IMG/VR virus record: IMGVR_UViG_3300044491_000241
Location: 1 to 55,042 of that record
Reading direction: 5' to 3' (one strand)
Source: a virus
DNA: 55,042 nt
The position numbers were made by a program, and so were the translations under genes. The notes beneath the pieces are model-generated. The model made no database searches, was not told the origin of the DNA, and saw nothing but the letters and a program-made list of their open reading frames with translations. Below, piece after piece: positions 33,634-42,979 of this stretch (its first letter is position 1; each line of letters opens with the position of its first letter).

Positions 33634-34446
33634 ATGTCACTAGATGCAAGACAAGAGCGGCAAAGACGATCTGTTTTTAATTCTGCTTTAGAAAACTGGA
33701 GATTAAACTCAGATCAGAAAGCTCAGGAGAGTATTAAGCGGGGGCGTGGAATTGTAAGTGATACAAGACTATCTCAGAATGATGCCTCAAGAAGAGTTCA
33801 GTCTTCCATGCGTCAAAAACAGGTAAGTAGTGCTGCCCCAGACAATGACCCTAATAAAGAAATAGCCGCCTTCCTTGGAAGCTGGTCTTCAATCATTGAT
33901 GAGGAGTTTGGTGGGGAGCCATTCGCAGAGGATGAAGAGAGACCAAACCTAGGAGAAGATTCAAAATCAACTAAACCTCCAAGGGTAACTCAACGTGAAG
34001 CAGACGATGGTATGTTTATGCCCTTTGATCTTGAAGAAGATATGGATAACGCATTGACTGCCCTTGGAACAATCGAAAGCTCTAAGGACTATAGTGCTCT
34101 TGGTCCTGTTATAACTATTGAAGATAGTATGTACTACGGAGACAGGGCACATGGATACTATCAAGTTATGGGTAATAATATTGGGCCTTGGACAAAGAAA
34201 TACCTTGGGAAAGAAATGACTAAGGAAGATTTCCTTTCAGATACAGAAGCACAAGACAAACTTGCTAAAACTTTTTTAACTGAAGAGTATAAGAAGCATG
34301 GAACTATCGAGGATGCAATCTCTGTATGGTTTACTGGTAGCCCTTTAGCTAAGGCTAAAAAGAGGGGTGCAGCGGATCAGAACATATCGGTCAACGAGTA
34401 CGTTGAAAGATGGAGACAGGGCTACGTTAAGCTATTAGAAGGTTAA
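33634..34446 (+). CDS. Virion lytic transglycosylase-like protein
   Basis: 270 aa. A charged disordered N-terminal half is followed by a lysozyme-like SLT domain at about 143-265: catalytic Glu candidate E148 (TIESSKDYSALGP), AHGYYQVM at 172-179 and AISVWFTGSP near 228-237. This is the E...GxxQ(V)M pattern of lytic transglycosylases. It would open murein for DNA ejection, in line with T7 gp16 and flanking ejection genes. Starts one base after the previous stop. Confidence 0.78.
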   Translation: MSLDARQERQRRSVFNSALENWRLNSDQKAQESIKRGRGIVSDTRLSQNDASRRVQSSMRQKQVSSAAPDNDPNKEIAAFLGSWSSIIDEEFGGEPFAEDEERPNLGEDSKSTKPPRVTQREADDGMFMPFDLEEDMDNALTALGTIESSKDYSALGPVITIEDSMYYGDRAHGYYQVMGNNIGPWTKKYLGKEMTKEDFLSDTEAQDKLAKTFLTEEYKKHGTIEDAISVWFTGSPLAKAKKRGAADQNISVNEYVERWRQGYVKLLEG

Positions 34447-34450
34447 ACTA

Positions 34451-34996
34451 ATGTCAGCAATGAACAGACCAATACCAGGACAGTCCCTTACGGACGAGCC
34501 GAAGAACTACGCTTGGGAAAGACCTCCAGAAATTACAGACCCAAATGAGGCTGTGAAGTACCACCTCGAAAGAGTTGCTGACCCAGAGGTTATAGACAAC
34601 GTGTTCTATGCCTTGGACATGGGTATGCCTGTTAAGACTCTGACAGATTCTATGATGACTGGGGCTTATGCAAAAGGTATTCACAATATAGATATTGGTC
34701 TTCTTGTAGAGCCTTTAGTGCGTAGGGCTGTTATGAAAATTGCAGACAGAGCTAAGGTTCCATACAAAGAAACCTTTGACGAAGAAGGTTCAAGCGTAGA
34801 AGAACGTGCTGCTAGAATGGTAAAGATTGTGGAGTCTACTCCAGAAGAGGATCGTGATGCTGGTTACGATTTCTTATCTGAGGTTAGCTCTAATGTTAAA
34901 GAAACACCTTCTCCTGATTTAGAGATGAGTGAAGAACCTGAAATGTCAGAGGACACAATGGTTGAACAGAAACCTAAAGGTTTGATGGCGAGGTAG
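34451..34996 (+). CDS. Conserved virion-module protein, unknown
   Basis: 181 aa, helical and acidic, no TM. A segment of hydrophobic helices (about 45-110, DVFYALDMGMPVKTL-like) is followed by an acidic Ser/Glu tail ending LMAR. It lies between the transglycosylase and two helical ejection proteins and is probably a minor internal protein. Not recognised. Confidence 0.7.
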   Translation: MSAMNRPIPGQSLTDEPKNYAWERPPEITDPNEAVKYHLERVADPEVIDNVFYALDMGMPVKTLTDSMMTGAYAKGIHNIDIGLLVEPLVRRAVMKIADRAKVPYKETFDEEGSSVEERAARMVKIVESTPEEDRDAGYDFLSEVSSNVKETPSPDLEMSEEPEMSEDTMVEQKPKGLMAR

Positions 34997-35000
34997 TACT

Positions 35001-35963
35001 ATGGGATTTTTTGGTAAAATTGCGTTAGGGTCTGCTCTTGGTGGTCTTGCTGCTGACATGAAAGAGAATAGGCAGTACGCAAAAGATAAGTCCGAAAGGG
35101 TGCAGGACTACCTGTACCAACGTGGCTTGGAGAGAAGGCAAGAAGTTAATAAAACTCGTAATGCCTTACAGAATTCAGTTGAGTACCTGCAGTCTAAGGA
35201 CATGGACAGCAGATCTCTTAATGCCCTGTTGATGCAAAACCCAAAGGAAGTTCTTAGGCTTGCTCAAGCCGCTCAAGAGGCTGAACAGGAAGGAAGACTT
35301 ACTAAGTCTATTCTTAATCAAGCTGTCGAGGTTGCTTCAGACTTTGATGACCAAGGTCTTACTGCTTCTGAATTAATAAAGAGAGCAACTCCAGACTTCG
35401 TGTCAGGAGCAGCCTTAAAGAAACCAGAAGAAGTAGAACGAAACGCTATGCAAAAATTGTTTGGCAGAAAATCTTCCCAAGATATTCTTTACGATGTTTA
35501 CTCTGAAAGTTTGTTTGGAGATAAAACTACTGGCGCTGACGTGGCTGCGAGTATCTCTGCCCCTACAATTAAAGGGCGTAAGGAGGGGCCAAACGATGTG
35601 TCTGTAGACCTTGGTGTTCTGGCTGAAAATGAAACCTATGACAGCGCATACAAAATTAATGCGGCAAAGGATATTAAAGATAATTATGATAGGTTTCTTA
35701 CAGAAGAAACAAAAAGGATAGCTGACGAGATTGAGGCTGAAGAAGATCAAACAGCTAAAAATATTTTGCTGGCTCAACAAGCAGAACTAACAAGAATTAA
35801 CAATATAGAAAACGCCGCAACTAGGTACTATGAGTTAATGAAGGCCAACCCAAGTATTGTAGAAAACATTATGGTTCCTGGTTACCTGGTAGTTCTTTCT
35901 GATCCAGATTATTTTAAAGATGGTACTGCAGATCTTTTCACAAGTTCTGATGAGGATGAATAA
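35001..35963 (+). CDS. Helical internal virion protein candidate
   Basis: 320 aa. A short Gly/Ala N-terminal hydrophobic stretch (FGKIALGSALGGLAAD) leads into a long, highly charged helical body with coiled-coil character and an acidic C-terminus. Placement between the transglycosylase module and the 1168-aa protein suggests a core/ejection protein. No motif recognised. Confidence 0.7.
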   Translation: MGFFGKIALGSALGGLAADMKENRQYAKDKSERVQDYLYQRGLERRQEVNKTRNALQNSVEYLQSKDMDSRSLNALLMQNPKEVLRLAQAAQEAEQEGRLTKSILNQAVEVASDFDDQGLTASELIKRATPDFVSGAALKKPEEVERNAMQKLFGRKSSQDILYDVYSESLFGDKTTGADVAASISAPTIKGRKEGPNDVSVDLGVLAENETYDSAYKINAAKDIKDNYDRFLTEETKRIADEIEAEEDQTAKNILLAQQAELTRINNIENAATRYYELMKANPSIVENIMVPGYLVVLSDPDYFKDGTADLFTSSDEDE

Positions 35964-35965
35964 GG

Positions 35966-38900
35966 ATGAGCACATATCAAGAGCTACAAGAGCAAATTAC
36001 AAAACGCAGAGAAGAACTTGCGGCTCAGAATCCTGAGGTAGAACAGCGGGAAGAAGAACCAGAACAAGAGGGAATGACCCTCATTGAAACTCTGTCTACT
36101 GACCAAAACTTTAAAACAATAAACAGTTACATGTCTGATAGATTTGGTATGGAGGAAGACAAGTATTCTAAAAGAGAAATTATTGACTCTTACATAAATC
36201 AAATGAGGGGGTTTAACGCTGGTCAGTCTGTCATAACAGTATCTGAGTTAGCACATTTAAACTCTGGGGAAGGGGATAAGCTGGCAAGTAGAAGAAGAAC
36301 AGCTGCAGAAGCTTACGAACTCTTCGACAGTCTTGGTGGTGCTTTCAGTGAGGGTAGAACCTTCGGGGAAAAAGCTGATGCTGTAAAGGACTACGCCAGA
36401 GCACTTCTGATAGACCCCCTTAACTTAGTAACCCTTGGTGTTGGTAAAATTTTTACTCAGGCTGCTGCAAAAACAGCTACCCAAGGTGTTAAAATGTTAG
36501 CCTTTAGGGCAGGTAGGCAAGCTGCCTATCAGGCTTTGAAGAAAGGTTCCTCGAAGAAAGCTGCGGAACAGATCCAAAGAGAGGCAACACAAAAAGCTTT
36601 TCAAGAGGCACTAAAAAGATCTAAAACAAAAGCTATATTAAACAAGGCAGACAAGAAGGGTATCTACGCTAGTCTTGGTTTTGACATGGCAGCAGCAGGT
36701 GGGATAGATGCTCTGCAACAAAAGGCTGAAGTAACGTCTGGCTTTAAAGAAGAGATAGACTGGTTTCAAACTGGTATATCTACAGCCACTGGTGCTTTGG
36801 GGGGAGGACTTCAGCTAGGCTTGGTAGCAATAAAAAATAAAAAGAATATACCCCTTGCCTCTATCCAACTTCATAGGTCAAGGCTGATTCAAGAAGCTAC
36901 AGATGAGTCTATAAAGTCCCTTAGTAAAGAACAAAGAAAAGAAGTTCTTGCTAGTGAGAACGTAACTGAGGCTTTGTTGGAACTAAAGAAGAAGACTCAG
37001 TCTTGGGCGACTAAGGTAGCAGAAGGTAAAAAACTTTTAAAGGTTGGAGATAATCCTAAGTCTTCCATAGACTACGACACTGAGTTTGCTCAAATGTTTT
37101 TTATAGGAAATAAAACTGCACAGCTAGAAGATGGAGCGGTCTCAGGGTTCAAAGGACTTGTAAGTATTATAGGTGAAGCAGGGTACAAACAATCAAATGA
37201 TATGAACTTTACTGATTTTATGGGTGAAGCTTTTGGAGATCTATCAGAAGAAAATAGAAAGATTGTTGTAGACGCTTACGAAGTTTTAAGAGAAACCTCA
37301 GATCAACTAAAGCCTTTTAATTTTGAAGAGTTTATAAAAATAGATGCAGCCTCTGTTTCTGAAGCTGCAAGAATTATGCAGGTTAAATCACAAGCACAGC
37401 AAATGTTTAACAAAATTGGGTTAAGCGCAACTGAGACAGATGCCGCTACAGTAGCAAAAGTTTTGCTTGATCCTGCAGATGAAGAAACAGTGAAGGGTAT
37501 CTTTAGTAAGTTTAGACCTTTACAAGATAATTTAATAAGAAGCATTGTAACCCATCCAGGTACAACGGCTCTCAACTTAGTAGGTTGGCAAGCCGCAACA
37601 GTAAATCAAAGTCTGTCTGATCTGGTGCGTTCTGCATTGTACAGTGGGGCTGCCGCTGGAAGCTTAATAACATTCAACAAAACTAACGCTACTAAATACT
37701 TTAAAATGAGCAGACAAATGATGGACCTTCAGAGGCAGAAGGTCAGGAATATGGTTGATCCTTACGGAACTAAGGACTCAGTCATGGATTATTTGGCAGT
37801 AAGGCCTGAAGCACAAAAAGAAATGTTTAGGTACATCAATGGTGGCGTAGAGATAAAAGGTATCCTTGATGAGTTCGAGTTGAATCCTAATGCAGTTCCA
37901 AACAAAACAAATTTTCAAAAGTACAATGAGTTCTTTGAGACTTTGTACGCAGTGAAAGCTCAAGATTTTATTACAAAGACACAAGAGTTTTCTTATGCTT
38001 TAGATAAACAGATGAGACTAAAATATGATAAGACTTTATCTGAATTCTTAAATGATCCTGAGTTAGTACAGTACTTATCTGAACCAGGTACAAAAAGATT
38101 TAAAGAGTTTGCTGAAATCGAGGCAGCTGCAGTTGAGGATGCCTTGCGTAACACCTTCTCAAAGAAGTTTGGCGACAACAAATCGTTTGTAGGCCAGGCT
38201 GCTGGAATGATTGAAGGGCTAAGGACCATCCCTGGTGTTGGTGCTCTTGCTCCTTTCGGTCAATTCTGGAACAATAGTGTAGCGTTTATGCTTGATCACT
38301 CTGGTATAAGTCTTATTAATAAGTACACTGTAAAAGCAGGAGGTGCCAGAGCAGTAAGTCGAGACTCTATGGATCTCCTGACTAAGTCTGCTGTTGGTTG
38401 GGGTGCTGTAGGTATAGGGGTTTACAAACAATTAGACAACCTTGAACAAGGTTTGGCCTGGTACGAAGACAGAGATGACTTCGGCGCTGTTAGAAGTTCT
38501 TTGTATGACTACCCAAGAAACGTACCAATGCTGGTTGGTCGTATGGGGGCACACCTTGTTAGGGACGGTAAGATTCCATCGGATTTACTTGTTGCTTTTG
38601 GGGACAACTTCGGAACTCGTGCTTTAACTAGGGATCTTGGTGATGCTTACGGCGCTGTAACTGAAGGCTTTGTAATGGCTGCAAATGCAGACGATGTTGA
38701 AGTCCTTGAAGTTATTAAACAAATGTTTGGATCTATGGTTTCTCAGTACGCATCTGGATTTACAAGAAGGTTCGAACCAGTAAATCAAATAATGGCTATG
38801 AAAAGAGGAGAGGACTACGAGTCCGTAGATAAAAAACAAGGCGCTCAATGGGTTAATGACTCAACAAGATATGTCGATCAAATCTTTGAGGCTATAACTG

Positions 38901-39472
38901 GCATGCAGCCAACAGAACTTATTACTGACAGACCCCAAGAAAAAACTAACGCTCTATCTAACGAACCTCTTCCTGTTCCTATTGGAAAGATAACTGGGTA
39001 CAGGGAAATCTTACCTTCCTCTACAATTGAAAAGTTGTTTAATGATATTGGAAGATCCAAATGGAAGACTGAAATTAGAAGTAAATCTCCTGAGGCCGCT
39101 AATACTTTTAATGATTTTGTAAGGCCGCAGATAGAAATGCTTGCTGAGATTGTTATGTATAACGGGGAGTGGGATGGTAAGAGCCTTGAAGACAAAGAAA
39201 AAATAGTAGCTACTATTCTTAAAGTAGCTAAAGGAAATGCTATGGATAGTTTAGAACTGTCTATTGATCCTGTCGAAAGAAAAACAAAACTTATCTTTGA
39301 CGTTAAAAAAATAACCACTAAAAAGAACTTAGGTAAAGTTCTTAAATACTTTGACATTAAAGAGGAAGAGATGTGGAAGCTTGACGTGAACGAGCTTCTT
39401 ATTGTCGAAGACTTCTTAAAGTCTATGAAAGAAGATGATGCTGGCCTCAGTAAAAGGCTGGGCATTGAATAA
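35966..39472 (+). CDS. Large internal virion/ejection protein
   Basis: 1168 aa, the last plus-strand structural gene. Mostly helical. Three stretches are amphipathic or weakly hydrophobic: about 150-190 (LLIDPLNLVTLGVGK), 258-280 (GISTATGALGGGLQLG) and 760-830 (VGALAPFGQFWNNSVAFML, SAVGWGAVGIGVY), suitable for membrane insertion. Arrangement is like the channel-forming T7 gp16 group, but I see no transglycosylase active site here (that domain is separate at 33634). The gene is followed by a strong terminator. Confidence 0.75.
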   Translation: MSTYQELQEQITKRREELAAQNPEVEQREEEPEQEGMTLIETLSTDQNFKTINSYMSDRFGMEEDKYSKREIIDSYINQMRGFNAGQSVITVSELAHLNSGEGDKLASRRRTAAEAYELFDSLGGAFSEGRTFGEKADAVKDYARALLIDPLNLVTLGVGKIFTQAAAKTATQGVKMLAFRAGRQAAYQALKKGSSKKAAEQIQREATQKAFQEALKRSKTKAILNKADKKGIYASLGFDMAAAGGIDALQQKAEVTSGFKEEIDWFQTGISTATGALGGGLQLGLVAIKNKKNIPLASIQLHRSRLIQEATDESIKSLSKEQRKEVLASENVTEALLELKKKTQSWATKVAEGKKLLKVGDNPKSSIDYDTEFAQMFFIGNKTAQLEDGAVSGFKGLVSIIGEAGYKQSNDMNFTDFMGEAFGDLSEENRKIVVDAYEVLRETSDQLKPFNFEEFIKIDAASVSEAARIMQVKSQAQQMFNKIGLSATETDAATVAKVLLDPADEETVKGIFSKFRPLQDNLIRSIVTHPGTTALNLVGWQAATVNQSLSDLVRSALYSGAAAGSLITFNKTNATKYFKMSRQMMDLQRQKVRNMVDPYGTKDSVMDYLAVRPEAQKEMFRYINGGVEIKGILDEFELNPNAVPNKTNFQKYNEFFETLYAVKAQDFITKTQEFSYALDKQMRLKYDKTLSEFLNDPELVQYLSEPGTKRFKEFAEIEAAAVEDALRNTFSKKFGDNKSFVGQAAGMIEGLRTIPGVGALAPFGQFWNNSVAFMLDHSGISLINKYTVKAGGARAVSRDSMDLLTKSAVGWGAVGIGVYKQLDNLEQGLAWYEDRDDFGAVRSSLYDYPRNVPMLVGRMGAHLVRDGKIPSDLLVAFGDNFGTRALTRDLGDAYGAVTEGFVMAANADDVEVLEVIKQMFGSMVSQYASGFTRRFEPVNQIMAMKRGEDYESVDKKQGAQWVNDSTRYVDQIFEAITGMQPTELITDRPQEKTNALSNEPLPVPIGKITGYREILPSSTIEKLFNDIGRSKWKTEIRSKSPEAANTFNDFVRPQIEMLAEIVMYNGEWDGKSLEDKEKIVATILKVAKGNAMDSLELSIDPVERKTKLIFDVKKITTKKNLGKVLKYFDIKEEEMWKLDVNELLIVEDFLKSMKEDDAGLSKRLGIE

Positions 39473-39475
39473 AAA

Positions 39476-39502
39476 AAACCCCCAGGTACAAGCTGGGGGT
39501 TT
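39476..39502. terminator. Bidirectional intrinsic terminator
   Basis: Stem AAACCCCCAG / CTGGGGGTTT (arms 39476-39485 and 39493-39502), loop GTACAAG. On the minus strand it is followed by a run of seven or more T; on the plus strand by TTTAGTT. It separates convergent late (plus) and early (minus) transcription units. Confidence 0.9.
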
Positions 39503-39505
39503 AGT

Positions 39506-39751
39506 TCATGACGATTTATCTTTTTGTTTTTTGTAATCTAGCATTAGGCATGAATAACAAAATGCTTGATTAACGATCTCGTCTGATCGTCCATGTACCC
39601 CAGAGGCTAGGAGACCTGAAAGGGCTGCTCCTGCGAAGTAATCTCTGGAAGGTATCTCTCCACTTATTATTGGTTTCTGTGTGAACTCTTGAGCTTCTTG
39701 CTCAAGGGTTTTCTTTTTTATGCTACTTCCGTTAGTCTCTTTAGATACCAC
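39506..39751 (-). CDS. Small conserved phage protein, GTG start
   Basis: 81 aa from GTG 39751, overlapping the DUF3310 gene by 34 bp. The segment RDYFAGAALSGLLASG is a motif I know from many small phage proteins of unknown function; two Cys follow near the C-terminus. It is the last gene of the minus-strand unit, ending four bases before the terminator. Confidence 0.7.
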   Translation of the reverse strand: MVSKETNGSSIKKKTLEQEAQEFTQKPIISGEIPSRDYFAGAALSGLLASGVHGRSDEIVNQAFCYSCLMLDYKKQKDKSS

Positions 39752-39993
39752 TGGGCTTTCTCCAAGTCTTGAGTTCCATTCTTATACCGCCATCTGTGCA
39801 TGTACTTTGCAATGTTCCCTCGAAGATAGCCAATAAATTCTTCTCTTGTTAGGAAGTCTTTGATGTAGTCAATACACTCAATATCCCCCTGACCATAGTG
39901 ACTAGGTCTTTCTACTGCGTCAAACAAATTATCACACTCCCCACATACACCGTTATCATCTAGTAAGTTAGCACAAACACTACAGTAAATCAT
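39718..39993 (-). CDS. DUF3310 protein with N-terminal zinc ribbon
   Basis: 91 aa. C4-x2-C7 and C17-x2-C20 form an N-terminal zinc knuckle; the rest is DUF3310: HYGQGDIECIDYI, FIGYLRGNIAKYMHRW and DLEKAQWYLKRL. DUF3310 proteins are common in phages near nucleotide genes; precise role unknown. The start overlaps the upstream nuclease-like gene (ATGA). Confidence 0.85.
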   Translation of the reverse strand: MIYCSVCANLLDDNGVCGECDNLFDAVERPSHYGQGDIECIDYIKDFLTREEFIGYLRGNIAKYMHRWRYKNGTQDLEKAQWYLKRLTEVA

Positions 39994-40472
39994 ACGTCCA
40001 CCACATGTGAGGCGTGTTCTTTAACGTAGTCTAAAGGAAGGATCGTAATTAGGTCACCCCTTCCTGGCCTAGACAGCAAACCAAACTCACCCTTAAAATA
40101 TTCAGTACACTTCTTTCTGAGGTCATCTATGATGTTAGATGGATTAACCAAGTAAAAAGATTTCTCTGAACGGACAGCAACAAACCTGTCTATACCGTTG
40201 GGTACACCCCAACCTTCTGTGGGCTTCCAGGCTGGGGGTCTTTTTACTGTACGTAATTCCCACCAAATAGTATAGTCTACTGGTCCCTTTCTTTCAAAAC
40301 GCTTGGCTGCTTTGACATCAACCTTGCCAAACTCAGAGTCAAGAACATCCCAATGTTCAAATATGTCTTCTTCTCTAGTAGCCGACCGTACAAATTTATC
40401 TCCCCGTAGGTTAATAAACTCTTTCTCTGCTGCGGTTCCTTCTCTAATAGAAGAAGCATTTCTTTTTTTCAT
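39990..40472 (-). CDS. PD-(D/E)XK-like nuclease candidate
   Basis: 160 aa soluble. EHWDVLDSEFGKVDVKAAKR has an Asp followed by V-D-V-K, the shape of a D...(D/E)xK active site, in a small single-domain protein. Such proteins in phages may be resolvases or host-DNA nucleases. AGGGATC precedes the ATG; overlaps of four bases on both sides link it to the operon. Assignment rests on this motif alone. Confidence 0.6.
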   Translation of the reverse strand: MKKRNASSIREGTAAEKEFINLRGDKFVRSATREEDIFEHWDVLDSEFGKVDVKAAKRFERKGPVDYTIWWELRTVKRPPAWKPTEGWGVPNGIDRFVAVRSEKSFYLVNPSNIIDDLRKKCTEYFKGEFGLLSRPGRGDLITILPLDYVKEHASHVVDV

Positions 40473-40657
40473 TTGTCTTGATCCCTATACTTTAGTTCGT
40501 GGATAAGTTTAGTCTGCTCGTAGCTAGACAGTAGCATCCAATCCCGTATCTCGTCAAGTGTCCTTTTACACCCCACGCAATAACCTTTCTCTATGCGGCA
40601 GGTTTTTACGCAGGGTGATGGTACAGTACCTAGTTTTTTTCTACGTTGTCTACTCAC
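40469..40657 (-). CDS. DUF1289 small Cys protein, GTG start
   Basis: 62 aa. PSPCVKTCRIEKGYCVGCKR with C16, C20, C27 and C30, followed by TLDEIRDWMLLSSYEQ: the DUF1289 signature (P-C-x-x-x-C...C-x-G-C-x-R-T-x-x-E-I). These four Cys probably hold a metal or Fe-S site. DUF1289 is common in Proteobacteria, especially alpha and gamma, and probably came from a host. GTG 40657 overlaps the end of nrdJ by eight bases. Confidence 0.85.
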   Translation of the reverse strand: MSRQRRKKLGTVPSPCVKTCRIEKGYCVGCKRTLDEIRDWMLLSSYEQTKLIHELKYRDQDK

Positions 40658-42407
40658 ACTGGCGAAGACCAGTGGCTACATCAAAGTAACAAGCACCGCC
40701 TTCGTCTACGAAGTCCTGTGTTTCTTCAACCACTTGCTCTTCAACTACTTCTTCAGAAGCAGATGCGTTCAAGATACCATATCGTTTACCTGCTGATCTG
40801 AATGTTGTGCAACCAGAGGAGCCACCATCGTAAGCATCCATGTAAACTTTCTTGAAGTCTTCCCAAGATACATCTTCGCCAACGTTACAGGTCTTTGAAC
40901 AAGCAGAGTCAACAAAACGTGAGGCAACATTAAGAACTTTAACGTGATCAAACACTGACAGTTCGTCTGCAGTCTGACCCTTCACGCCAAACACTCTGTA
41001 GCCGTAGTCTTCTACTCGTTCAACCTTAGGTCCGTCAAAGGTTTGGATAGTTCTGTCATAGAAGTGAGAGAAGACTGGTTCAATACCTGAGGATACGTTG
41101 TCTGCTGATAGGCTGATAGTTCCTGTTGGAGCAACAGAAAGCAAGTGACTGTTACGAATACCATGCGTACTAATGATTTCTCTAATGTCATCAGGCAAAG
41201 ACTTAGCAAAATCAGATTCTAAGTAAGCCTGAGTAAAGAGAGGAAATGGTCCCTTCTCTATAGCCAACTCAACAGATGTTTTATATGAGACATCCCTAAT
41301 AACCCCCATGATTTCTTCAAGGGTCTGCAGGAATCTATTACTACCATACGAGAACCCCAATGCTTCTACAGCATTCGCCACCCCTGTTACCCCTAGGCCC
41401 ATACGCCTTTTACTCTTAGCTTCTATCTCTTGTTCCTTTAGAGGATAGGTTGCTCTATCCACGACATTATCCATAGCTCTAACGACATGAGGTATGTCAT
41501 TACGAAGTTGGTTCATGTTGAATGTGTACTTACCGTCATGCTCAATTACGTACTTAGCTAAGTTAAATGAACCAAGTAGACATGCCCCGTTAGGTGGCAG
41601 TGGTTGCTCACCACATGGGTTGGTGGCAGCAATCTTCTCGCAGTAGTGAAGGTTATTTTTCTTATTGATACGGTCAATGAAGAGGATACCAGGCTCTGCC
41701 CAGTCCCACGTAGACCTTAAGATCTGATCCCATAATGCAGTAGCACTTACTGTTTTGTAGACACGCCCTTGAAAGGTGAGGTCAAAGTCTTTGTCTTCTT
41801 TTACTGCAGTCATAAACTCGTCTGTCACACCCACAGATATGTTGAACTGTGTTAGTGTATCACTGTTATTCTTTGCTGTAATAAACTCTTCAATGTCAGG
41901 GTGATCCACCCTTAGCACACCCATTTGTGCTCCACGTCTGTGCCCTGCAGAAGCAATAGTCCTGCAGACAGAATCGAAAATACCCATGAAGGACAAAGGC
42001 CCAGAGGATTTAGAATCAAGGGACTTAATCAATGTTCCTCTTGGACGTAGTGTGCTGAAGTCGTAGCCGATACCACCACCTAGTCTCATAGTTTCTGCTG
42101 CACGTCTTGCAGCCTCCATGATACCGTCCATGCTGTCTTCAATCGTCATAGACACGAAGCAGTTGTACGGTGTCACACGTCTGGGCGCACCCATAGCTGA
42201 CTGAACACGTCCTGCTGGCAAGAACCTTTGGTTGTACAAGATGTTTCTAAAATTATTGAAGTGACCTTCATTATCTTTGAGTGCTTCAGCAACACGAGTC
42301 ATAGCTTCTTTAAATGATTCGCCCTTGCTGCGATACTTCATAGCATGAATATCTTCTGAGACTGGTAGTGTTGGGCCGTACTCTGGTTCTGTATTAGGTA
42401 TGTTCAT
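40650..42407 (-). CDS. nrdJ: Class II (B12-dependent) ribonucleotide reductase
   Basis: 585 aa, short for the family and lacking an N-terminal ATP cone. Motifs: AGRVQSAMGAPRR, NCFVSMTIEDSMDGI, AETMRLGGGIGYDFS, radical-site block NPCGEQPLPPNGAC, SVAPTGTISLSADNVSSGIE, and a C-terminal redox pair in ACYFDVATGLRQC. It makes deoxyribonucleotides with adenosylcobalamin, so no separate small subunit or oxygen is needed; no nrdB is present. GGGAG lies 7 nt before the ATG. Its start overlaps the MazG gene stop. Confidence 0.95.
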   Translation of the reverse strand: MNIPNTEPEYGPTLPVSEDIHAMKYRSKGESFKEAMTRVAEALKDNEGHFNNFRNILYNQRFLPAGRVQSAMGAPRRVTPYNCFVSMTIEDSMDGIMEAARRAAETMRLGGGIGYDFSTLRPRGTLIKSLDSKSSGPLSFMGIFDSVCRTIASAGHRRGAQMGVLRVDHPDIEEFITAKNNSDTLTQFNISVGVTDEFMTAVKEDKDFDLTFQGRVYKTVSATALWDQILRSTWDWAEPGILFIDRINKKNNLHYCEKIAATNPCGEQPLPPNGACLLGSFNLAKYVIEHDGKYTFNMNQLRNDIPHVVRAMDNVVDRATYPLKEQEIEAKSKRRMGLGVTGVANAVEALGFSYGSNRFLQTLEEIMGVIRDVSYKTSVELAIEKGPFPLFTQAYLESDFAKSLPDDIREIISTHGIRNSHLLSVAPTGTISLSADNVSSGIEPVFSHFYDRTIQTFDGPKVERVEDYGYRVFGVKGQTADELSVFDHVKVLNVASRFVDSACSKTCNVGEDVSWEDFKKVYMDAYDGGSSGCTTFRSAGKRYGILNASASEEVVEEQVVEETQDFVDEGGACYFDVATGLRQCE

Positions 42408-42784
42408 CTGTTATCTCCCGATCCTTTTAATGTTCCACGTTTCTGTCTGTCGTCTAGCTTGGCAATGTTTAAATCAACTACTTCTTGTAGTCCACCTCCA
42501 TAAATATTTGCTAGGGCAGTAGCATAAAACACTACATCTCCTAGCTCCTTTAGAATCTCTTCGTTAGAAAACCTACTCTTGTCTCTGATAAGCTTCTTAA
42601 TCTTTTCTGCTACTTCTCCAGCTTCCCCGACAAGACCTAGAGTATTCTCAACCAGTCTGTCTTGCCCTTCAGTCATTATCTTTTCTTCTACCCAATCTGA
42701 ATAACTGTCTGCCCATTTACCCTTACTTGGTTTATCAAAATTATCGTAGTAGCCAAAGGCTTCTAGGTCTTCCGCACTTATCAT
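42404..42784 (-). CDS. mazG: MazG-like NTP pyrophosphohydrolase
   Basis: 126 aa, one MazG domain: GLVGEAGEVAEKIKKLIRD supplies the ExxE metal helix and ELGDVVFYATALANIYGG the second ExxD helix; it ends DRQKRGTLKGSGDNR. It cleaves (d)NTPs to monophosphates, and in phages has also been suggested to affect (p)ppGpp. It overlaps nrdJ downstream and the 51-aa gene upstream by four bases each (ATGA). Confidence 0.9.
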   Translation of the reverse strand: MISAEDLEAFGYYDNFDKPSKGKWADSYSDWVEEKIMTEGQDRLVENTLGLVGEAGEVAEKIKKLIRDKSRFSNEEILKELGDVVFYATALANIYGGGLQEVVDLNIAKLDDRQKRGTLKGSGDNR

Positions 42785-42936
42785 TTTTCTTTTACCTCTA
42801 TTTCTTTTAGTTCTAACTCGTCAATATCATATATGGTATCTTGAAGAAGATCTTCAAGACTTGTCTTAACACTATCTGAAGCAATGAAGTTTGCCTCAAG
42901 GTCTAGATCTATTAGCATTGTCACTTCAAACAACAC
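42781..42936 (-). CDS. Small acidic protein upstream of mazG, GTG start
   Basis: 51 aa from GTG 42936, with GGAGG (42942-42946) spaced 5 nt; ATG 42918 would give 45 aa. Sequence is acidic and hydrophobic in alternation (LIDLDLEANFIAS, then SLEDLLQDTIYDIDELE). The stop overlaps the mazG ATG (ATGA), typical of a real operon member. Not recognised. Confidence 0.7.
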   Translation of the reverse strand: MLFEVTMLIDLDLEANFIASDSVKTSLEDLLQDTIYDIDELELKEIEVKEK

Positions 42937-42979
42937 AGGAACCTCCAAGTTATATAAACAATTTTAAATCCGTCAACAA

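Noticed and set aside
38878-39465. 195-aa minus-strand open frame
   Set aside because: Antisense to the C-terminus of the 1168-aa ejection protein; Ser/Leu/Ile-rich shadow composition and no ribosome site.
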